From contig DATMBH010000198.1 in the NCBI GenBank assembly GCA_035559335.1, forward strand, positions 1 through 6,350: 6,350 nucleotides of DNA. Reading direction: 5' to 3'. A model generated the notes under the pieces. It was not told where the DNA came from, ran no database searches, and worked only from the letters and a program-made list of their open reading frames with translations. The translations under genes were made by a program, and so were the position numbers. Origin of the DNA: DASXPG01 sp035559335 (GTDB lineage Bacteria > Gemmatimonadota > Gemmatimonadetes > Gemmatimonadales > JACORV01). Positions within the stretch are counted from its first letter, which is position 1. Every line of letters begins with the position of its first letter. This document shows, piece after piece, positions 1 to 5,048 of this stretch.

Positions 1-819
1 TTCGCGGGCCACGACGTCATCGCCTGGACCCACGCCGCCTTCGACGTCCGCGAGCATTCAGCCACCGCGGAGCACATCCGGGCCGCCCGTCCCGACGTCG
101 TCATCAACACTGCGGCGTTCCACAAGACCGACGCCTGCGAAGACGACCCCACGCTGGCCTTCGCCGTCAATGCCATCGCCGTGCGGAATCTGGCGCAGGT
201 CTGCGCGGCCATCTCAGCCGTTCTTGTCCACATCAGCACAGACTACGTCTTCGGAGGCGACAAGTCGGCGCCATACACCGAGGACGACCGGCCCAATCCC
301 ATCAATGTCTACGGCGCATCGAAGTTGGCCGGCGAGCATCTCGCTGCCGCGATCTGCCCGCGGCACTACATCGTGCGGGTCGCTAGCCTGTTCGGAGCGG
401 CCGGCGCGAGCGGCAAGGGCGGCAACTTCGTCGAGACGATGCTGGGCAAGGCCAGGCGCGGCGAGGCGATTGCGGTCGTCGACGACGTGACGATGTCACC
501 GACGTACACGGTCGACGCCGCTGTGACCATCCGGGGTCTCGTCGAGGCGGCCGCTCCCTTCGGGACGTATCATGTGACAAACGCGGGCACGTGCAGCTGG
601 CATGGGTTTGCGGCAGAGATCTTCCGCCAGGCCGGGGTCGCGGTCGATCTCCGGCCGACGACGATTCAGACGATGGCGTCGAAGGCGCCGCGTCCACGGA
701 ATAGTGCCCTCGCCTCGCTTCGTCTGCACGGGTCGCAGCCTGTGCCACTACGATCCTGGCAAGCCGCCCTCGAAGCCTACCTCGGGATCTGTGGGCTCCT
801 GGTCACAACTCCACGATAG
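1..819 (+). CDS. rmlD: dTDP-4-dehydrorhamnose reductase RmlD, 5' truncated by window edge
   Basis: The reading frame is open from base 1 and gives 272 residues ending in TAG at 817-819. RmlD is a cytoplasmic short-chain dehydrogenase/reductase that reduces dTDP-4-dehydro-L-rhamnose (dTDP-6-deoxy-L-lyxo-4-hexulose) to dTDP-L-rhamnose with NAD(P)H, the last step of the RmlABCD pathway. Visible family hallmarks are VINTAAFHKTDACEDDP (about 103-153), the catalytic-site segment HISTDYVFGG (229-258), the PNPINVYGASK block with the Tyr-xxx-Lys pair (YGASK, 310-324), MSPTYTVDAA (about 493-522) and RPRNSAL near the C-terminus. The family is usually about 290-300 residues long, so only some 20-25 N-terminal residues are missing, including the GxxGxxG nucleotide-binding loop. 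The true start therefore lies upstream of the window, and the GTG at 181 is an internal Val codon, not a start. The next gene begins on the base after the stop, which suggests coupling. Family assignment is firm; the role in this particular glycan locus is inferred. Confidence 0.93.
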   Translation, partial: FAGHDVIAWTHAAFDVREHSATAEHIRAARPDVVINTAAFHKTDACEDDPTLAFAVNAIAVRNLAQVCAAISAVLVHISTDYVFGGDKSAPYTEDDRPNPINVYGASKLAGEHLAAAICPRHYIVRVASLFGAAGASGKGGNFVETMLGKARRGEAIAVVDDVTMSPTYTVDAAVTIRGLVEAAAPFGTYHVTNAGTCSWHGFAAEIFRQAGVAVDLRPTTIQTMASKAPRPRNSALASLRLHGSQPVPLRSWQAALEAYLGICGLLVTTPR

Positions 820-3213
820 ATGACCACAGCTGACCGGGCGAGGCATTCCTCAAGGTTAGCACCGTTAGCACCTCCAGGCGCTCCCCGCGTGACCGAGATA
901 GCAGGCCATGAGTCCCAGCGCATGGTGCCGGGGCGCGGGCGGTGGGCTCACCTGGAGCGCAAGGTCCTGCCCTACCTGCCTTACATCCTCTTGTTCGTGA
1001 GTTTCGGCCTTCGGCTGGCGGCGGCGATCATCCAGCCCTTGAATCTTGATGAAGGAAGTCAACTCCTCGAATCACAACTGCTCAGAGGCGGGCTCATCCC
1101 CTTCCGGGACTTCATCGCCAGGGAACCTGTCTTCACGGTCCTCGTCGCCGCCATGAATGCGGCACTCGGACCGGGGTACGTCGCGGGTCGTCTGGTGGCC
1201 GTCGCGGCTACGACGGCGACGACCTGGATAGTCTACCGGCTTGGTACCCGACTCTACGACAGGCGCGTTGGCCTTCTGGCCATGGGGGTGCATGCCATCA
1301 CCCCCTACTTCGTGTACGCCGGCTCGATCTTGAAACTCGAGCCGGTGGCGACGGCATTCTCAGCCGCGGCCTTCCTCTTCGCGACAGGCGCCTCCAGCGC
1401 GAGTCCCTGGCCGTCGACCCTTGCGGGCCTGATCATCGGACTCGCCATTCATGTTCGTCGGATCGCCATTGTTCTTGTGCCGGTGGTGGCTTACGCGGCC
1501 TACCTTCGCTCAGGAGCCATGCGCTCAGCCGCCACCGCGCTGGTGGGGGGCCTCCTCACAGCTTTGCTCCCCATAGCAGCGATCGCTCTGACAACCGACC
1601 TGCGGTGGGTCTGGACGGTCTACGGATTCGGTCAGGGTGTATATCGTGACGTCCAGCCGCTCGAGTCAGTCATCGCCGTGCTGAGGACTGTCATCATGTT
1701 CTTGACTCCGCACATCCTCCTCGCGGCGATGTTGTTCATCTTGGCCTTTCGCCGACGGCTGACTCCCGCGTTCCTCTCCGGACTTGCAACACTGGCTCTG
1801 GTGGACATCGCGATCCTCTTCGGCGCCGGCTTGATGTCCACGGGCTTTGGATTCGGCGTCATCTGGACGCCCGCATGGCAGAGGACCGTGGCCGTGGTGT
1901 CATTGGGGCTGTGCGCCGGCTATGTCCTGGGGAGACTTCCTCTTCCAGCCTCTCAACTTTCGACGCGTGAGGACTCCGCTGACCACATTCTTCGGCTGTG
2001 GATGGTCGCACTCGGTGTCTTCTACGCTGCCTATGTTCACATATTCGTCGATTACTTCATGGATTTCTCAGCGGTCCTGAGCCTCACAGCCGCGGCCATT
2101 TGGGTCCGACTGGGCATTCGCCGCGACGAGCGCGACCAGGTCCTCGAGCGGCCCCCTCTCCTCTTCGCGGCCACCTGGGGTCTCGCTCTCCTGCTCCCCG
2201 CGACCTACTTCCTTCCTTCGTTCAATCTCTACAGCCCCTACAGCCGGCCGGCTGCGCAGGGTTACCCCCAGTACAACCTGTACGAGCGCACATATTCGAG
2301 AGACCTCGTGCGCAGTGTTGCGGCGGCCATACGAGCCACCTGCCCAGAGGAAAGCGGGGTCTTTACTGCGGACCCAGTGTTTGCAGTGGAGGCAGGCCGC
2401 CCCGTGTTTCGCAATCTCACGTATCCTATTCACTACTTCATGGACCGCCAGCGCCCGTTTGAGTATGACCCACGAGATCTTCTTCCGCCCAAGGACCGGC
2501 TCGTGCTCGAACTAGTTGAGCGTCGAGTGCCGTGCCTCGTCGTCGGGGAGCGCACTCGTACCCTCATGCGTTGGACACCGCCCCTTCGGCGAGTCGTTGA
2601 TCTCCTGTATCACCCGGAGAACTCATTCGATGATCCGCGATCCATCAGCTTCGTCACCCTCTACGTACGACGGTCGGCGGAGCCACTACCTGGCGGCGAT
2701 CCGAGATCGGTCGGGCCATTCAACTTCACCCCCGTGAGAGGCGCGTGGAAGGTGTCTGGATCCTCCCATGAGGCTGACGACGGTGCCACGCTCCGCTCAT
2801 TGGCTGTTGCACCCGTCGTCCTGGGCGACGCGATACGGGTATCCGCCGTGCTCGTCGTTCGAGGTGAAGGAGGATTCGTGCTCGGTTACTACGGCCCCGA
2901 CAACTACGTCGGCGTGCGGCTAATCCGCTCTCCCGACATCACGGGGTTGAACATCTTCAGAGTCACCCCTCTGGGTGAGACCTCTCTCGTCGACGTGCCC
3001 ACTTCCGCCTTCGTCGGCAGACCGATAAGGCTCACGGTGTACGCGTTTCCCAGCTTCCTGGAAGCGCGGCTGGGCGACAGCATCGACCGCGCGATCGACA
3101 TTGCGCTTCCACGCGAAGGCCGCATCGGACTGCTGGCAAACTACGGAGCCCGCTTCACGGACCTGACGGTCCGGCGAGACCGCGCGGCGCTCCTGGAACC
3201 GGTCGACAAATAG
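820..3213 (+). CDS. GT-C/GT39-type (PMT/ArnT-like) membrane glycosyltransferase with C-terminal beta-sandwich-like tail
   Basis: This 797-residue protein has three parts. Residues 1-48 form a polar, Pro/Ala/Arg-rich cytoplasmic tail. Residues about 50-467 hold some 11-12 hydrophobic segments (for example 52-72, 120-140, 199-229, 237-257, 284-310, 317-341, 352-372, 446-467). After the first segment comes the acidic motif LNLDEG (Asp77-Glu78), followed by REPVF (101-105); both sit where GT39/PMT and ArnT-like enzymes carry their catalytic Asp and the K/HPP motif. Residues about 490-620 are soluble and include VFTADPVFAVEAGRPV, like the tail of many GT39-type proteins. Residues about 630-790 look like an added beta-sandwich. 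Such enzymes use polyprenyl-phosphate sugars and act outside the membrane; donor and acceptor here are unknown. The ATG at 820 directly follows the rmlD stop. No clear ribosome binding site is seen, and ATG 922 (Met35) is an alternative start that keeps all membrane segments. The superfamily call is confident; the exact family is moderately sure. Confidence 0.82.
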   Translation: MTTADRARHSSRLAPLAPPGAPRVTEIAGHESQRMVPGRGRWAHLERKVLPYLPYILLFVSFGLRLAAAIIQPLNLDEGSQLLESQLLRGGLIPFRDFIAREPVFTVLVAAMNAALGPGYVAGRLVAVAATTATTWIVYRLGTRLYDRRVGLLAMGVHAITPYFVYAGSILKLEPVATAFSAAAFLFATGASSASPWPSTLAGLIIGLAIHVRRIAIVLVPVVAYAAYLRSGAMRSAATALVGGLLTALLPIAAIALTTDLRWVWTVYGFGQGVYRDVQPLESVIAVLRTVIMFLTPHILLAAMLFILAFRRRLTPAFLSGLATLALVDIAILFGAGLMSTGFGFGVIWTPAWQRTVAVVSLGLCAGYVLGRLPLPASQLSTREDSADHILRLWMVALGVFYAAYVHIFVDYFMDFSAVLSLTAAAIWVRLGIRRDERDQVLERPPLLFAATWGLALLLPATYFLPSFNLYSPYSRPAAQGYPQYNLYERTYSRDLVRSVAAAIRATCPEESGVFTADPVFAVEAGRPVFRNLTYPIHYFMDRQRPFEYDPRDLLPPKDRLVLELVERRVPCLVVGERTRTLMRWTPPLRRVVDLLYHPENSFDDPRSISFVTLYVRRSAEPLPGGDPRSVGPFNFTPVRGAWKVSGSSHEADDGATLRSLAVAPVVLGDAIRVSAVLVVRGEGGFVLGYYGPDNYVGVRLIRSPDITGLNIFRVTPLGETSLVDVPTSAFVGRPIRLTVYAFPSFLEARLGDSIDRAIDIALPREGRIGLLANYGARFTDLTVRRDRAALLEPVDK
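855..872 (+). repeat. Perfect 9-bp tandem direct repeat (GTTAGCACC x2)
   Basis: Two adjacent identical copies of GTTAGCACC occupy 855-863 and 864-872. In the reading frame of the membrane glycosyltransferase they encode Leu-Ala-Pro-Leu-Ala-Pro in its disordered-looking N-terminal tail. A whole-codon duplication keeps the frame, so copy-number slippage would change only tail length. It may be simple low-complexity coding sequence. Confidence 0.6.
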
Positions 3214-3214
3214 C

Positions 3215-4402
3215 ATGAGGGTCCTTATCGTGACACCCTCGCGCTTCTTCACCAGCTACGGCCACCCCATTCGCGTTCTCGGCCAGGTTCAAGCGCTCGC
3301 CCGTCAGGGGGTGAGCGTCACGATCTGCACTTACGGGCACGGCGAGGACCTTCCTGGCTTCGTAATCCACCGGGTGCCGCTCACACCGCGCGGCCTGCCC
3401 CCGGGCTGGAACCCGGCTCGCATCTACCTGGATCCTGCGTTGGGGATGGTCACGGCGAGAGAGGCCTTACGCAGGACGTACGACCTCATACACGCCCACA
3501 TCTTCGATGGCGCCGCAGCTGCCATGGCCGCCAAATGGATGCGTGGGGCTCCTCTGCTCGCCGATCTACAGGACAGCGTCTCGGAGCTGCTGGAGTCATC
3601 ACGCCGATCGCGCCTCCTCGTCGCCTTGGCGCGTACGGTCGAGCGCGTCGTCATGCGGGTCGCTGACCATGTGGTGACGAGCTCCCGGCACCTGGAGGGT
3701 CTCTTGCGCCATCGCTTCGGCTTGCCAGAGACGCGCGTCTCCTCGCTCCTCGACGCCGTTGACACGACGCTCTATGATCCGGCGCGCTGGGACCGGCGTC
3801 AAACGCGCTCGAGTTTGGGGTTTCAACCCGACGACGTCGTAATAGCCTACACGGGCACGCTCTCCGCTCGTCAGGGCGCCGACGTCCTCTTTGAGATGGT
3901 CAGCCAGGCCGCCGCCCAACGCCTGCCTTGGCGCTTCCTCATCTGCGGTACCGTCGACGCAGCGTACCAACCTATCTTGCGGAAGTTCATCGACGACAAG
4001 CGAATTGCGTACCTGGGCGTGGCTCACTACCTGCGTGACATGCCTCAACTCCTGAGCGCCGCCGATATCGGGGTTTCCCCCAAGCGAGTCACGACCGAAG
4101 GAAATGGAAAACTCCTTCACTACATGGCCACGAGCCTTCCGGTCGTTGCGCTGGACTCCGAGCCAAACCGCGAATTGCTGGGCGTCGATGCTTCGTACGT
4201 TCAGGACGACCAGCCGGCGGCGTGGTTTGAGGCGTTGAGACACCTCGCAGATGACCCCGACAGGCGCCGCCGAATGGGCGAGCGGCTGCGGGCACGCGTA
4301 ACAAGAGAGTTTTCGTGGGATGTGCGAATCGAGTCCCTCATGCGGGTCTATGCCCGGCTGCGGTCGGCTGGAAAATCCCTCGATGCCGCGGCATCGAGTT
4401 GA
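3215..4402 (+). CDS. Glycosyltransferase family 4 (GT-B fold)
   Basis: This 395-residue protein is full length for the family and has no signal peptide or membrane segment, so it should act at the cytoplasmic face of the membrane. The N-terminal acceptor half starts MRVLIVTPSRFFTSYGHPIR, matching the GT4 subgroup that opens with a 'P..FF...G.p.R' loop and the VLGQVQALARQG helix. It continues with YDLIHAHIFDG (89-99) and ADHVVTSSRHLEGLL (150-164). The donor half has AYTGTLSARQGADVLF (211-226), WRFLICG (239-245), SAADIGVSP (281-289) and TTEGNGKLLHYMATSLPVVALD (293-314), the nucleotide-sugar site. The first Glu of the EX7E motif is Glu295, but the position of the second is His302 or Tyr303. ATG 3215 lies one base past the upstream stop with no good Shine-Dalgarno, so coupling is likely. 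The sugar transferred cannot be read from sequence; rhamnose is possible given rmlD nearby. The last eight codons lie in a perfect palindrome. Confidence 0.9.
   Translation: MRVLIVTPSRFFTSYGHPIRVLGQVQALARQGVSVTICTYGHGEDLPGFVIHRVPLTPRGLPPGWNPARIYLDPALGMVTAREALRRTYDLIHAHIFDGAAAAMAAKWMRGAPLLADLQDSVSELLESSRRSRLLVALARTVERVVMRVADHVVTSSRHLEGLLRHRFGLPETRVSSLLDAVDTTLYDPARWDRRQTRSSLGFQPDDVVIAYTGTLSARQGADVLFEMVSQAAAQRLPWRFLICGTVDAAYQPILRKFIDDKRIAYLGVAHYLRDMPQLLSAADIGVSPKRVTTEGNGKLLHYMATSLPVVALDSEPNRELLGVDASYVQDDQPAAWFEALRHLADDPDRRRRMGERLRARVTREFSWDVRIESLMRVYARLRSAGKSLDAAASS
4379..4398. repeat. Perfect 20-bp palindrome at the GT4/methyltransferase junction
   Basis: The 20 bases from 4379 to 4398 equal their own reverse complement, with arms CTCGATGCCG and CGGCATCGAG and CCGCGG at the centre. 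Symmetry breaks at 4378/4399. As RNA it could form an 8-bp stem (CTCGATGC with GCATCGAG) closed by a CGCG tetraloop. It overlaps the last codons of the GT4 gene (Ser-Leu-Asp-Ala-Ala-Ala-Ser-Ser), lies just before its TGA at 4400-4402, and ends 8 bases before ATG 4407 of the methyltransferase. There is no T-tract after it, so it is not an intrinsic terminator. It could tune translation of the next gene, bind a dimeric protein, or be chance. Confidence 0.75.
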
Positions 4403-4406
4403 GGCC

Positions 4407-5048
4407 ATGTTCGAACCTCGCCGCCCGGTGTCTCAGCGATACCGCTGCACACTCTCCCACCCACTGACGCGACTCGGGGGCCAGTATCGCATTCTGTCGC
4501 TCGTCGGCGACAACCAACGCGTCCTGGACGTGGGATGCGCAACCGGGTATCTGGGAGAGGTGCTTCGCAGGACCAAGGGGTGCCGCGTCACAGGCATCGA
4601 TGTCGACCAGGAAGCGGTTGCGATCGCCGCAGGTGTTCTGGACGCCGCGCTCGTTTGGGACGTGGAGGAAGGCGACCCACCTCTTCATGACGAGCGGTTC
4701 GACCGGATCATCCTGGGCGACGTACTAGAACACCTCAAGCGCCCAGACAAGGCACTCGCGCGATTGGCGGGTTATCTGGCCCCAGAGGGTTTGATCATCG
4801 CGTCCGTTCCGAATATCGGCTACCTTCCGGCACGGCTCCGGGTAACCCTGGGACAGTTCGACTATCAGGACCTGGGCCATTTCGACCGAACCCACTTGCG
4901 TTTCTTCACACGAAGGTCTGTCCGGCAGCTCTTCGAATTGTCAGGTCTGAAGATCACCAAACTGTTCTACACGGGACTGCCAGCGCTTCTCCCCGTCTGG
5001 CCGACACTCTTGGCAGCCAAGTTCGTCATCGTGGCTCAGTGCCCCTGA
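4407..5048 (+). CDS. Class I SAM-dependent methyltransferase (Methyltransf_23-like)
   Basis: With the ATG at 4407 the protein has 213 residues. The Rossmann core shows motif I RVLDVGCATG (38-47), the acidic ribose-binding residue in VTGIDVD (Asp65), and FDRIILGDVLEHL (98-110), the usual strand-4 motif of UbiG/Methyltransf_23 enzymes. It continues with LIIASVPNIGYLPARL (129-144) and GHFDRTHLRFFTRRSVRQLFELSGL (157-181), a C-terminal block common in methyltransferases of glycan clusters. The end, WPTLLAAKFVIVA, also fits family members, so the protein looks complete. It should transfer a methyl group from S-adenosylmethionine in the cytoplasm, perhaps to a sugar hydroxyl or a chain terminus; the substrate is inferred from context only. 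I chose ATG 4407 because it sits four bases after the GT4 stop, with a weak GAGG at 4401-4404 and a GAG at 4396-4398. ATG 4383 and ATG 4320, in the same frame, would overlap the GT4 gene and add non-conserved-looking residues. Confidence 0.88.
   Translation: MFEPRRPVSQRYRCTLSHPLTRLGGQYRILSLVGDNQRVLDVGCATGYLGEVLRRTKGCRVTGIDVDQEAVAIAAGVLDAALVWDVEEGDPPLHDERFDRIILGDVLEHLKRPDKALARLAGYLAPEGLIIASVPNIGYLPARLRVTLGQFDYQDLGHFDRTHLRFFTRRSVRQLFELSGLKITKLFYTGLPALLPVWPTLLAAKFVIVAQCP

Noticed and set aside
383..823. Several 70-120-codon frames on both strands within rmlD
   Set aside because: They are Arg/Pro/Ser-rich shadows of rmlD, which has the family motifs through this stretch.
1998..2462. 154-codon + strand frame inside the GT39-type gene
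   Set aside because: The product is Pro/Arg/His-rich with no domain and lies within the continuous membrane-protein frame.
3830..3840. Short palindrome ACGACGTCGT
   Set aside because: Ten-base palindromes of this kind are expected by chance in GC-rich coding DNA, and this one lies mid-gene with no special position.
4379..4398. Intrinsic terminator after the GT4 gene
   Set aside because: The hairpin is not followed by a T-run (next bases are TTGAGGCC) and the methyltransferase starts within 10 bases, so transcription most likely continues.
3599..4408. 269-codon open frame on the - strand opposite the GT4 gene
   Set aside because: It lies fully antisense to a gene with clear family motifs, its product has no recognisable domain and is low in hydrophobic order, and long antisense frames are common in GC-rich DNA.
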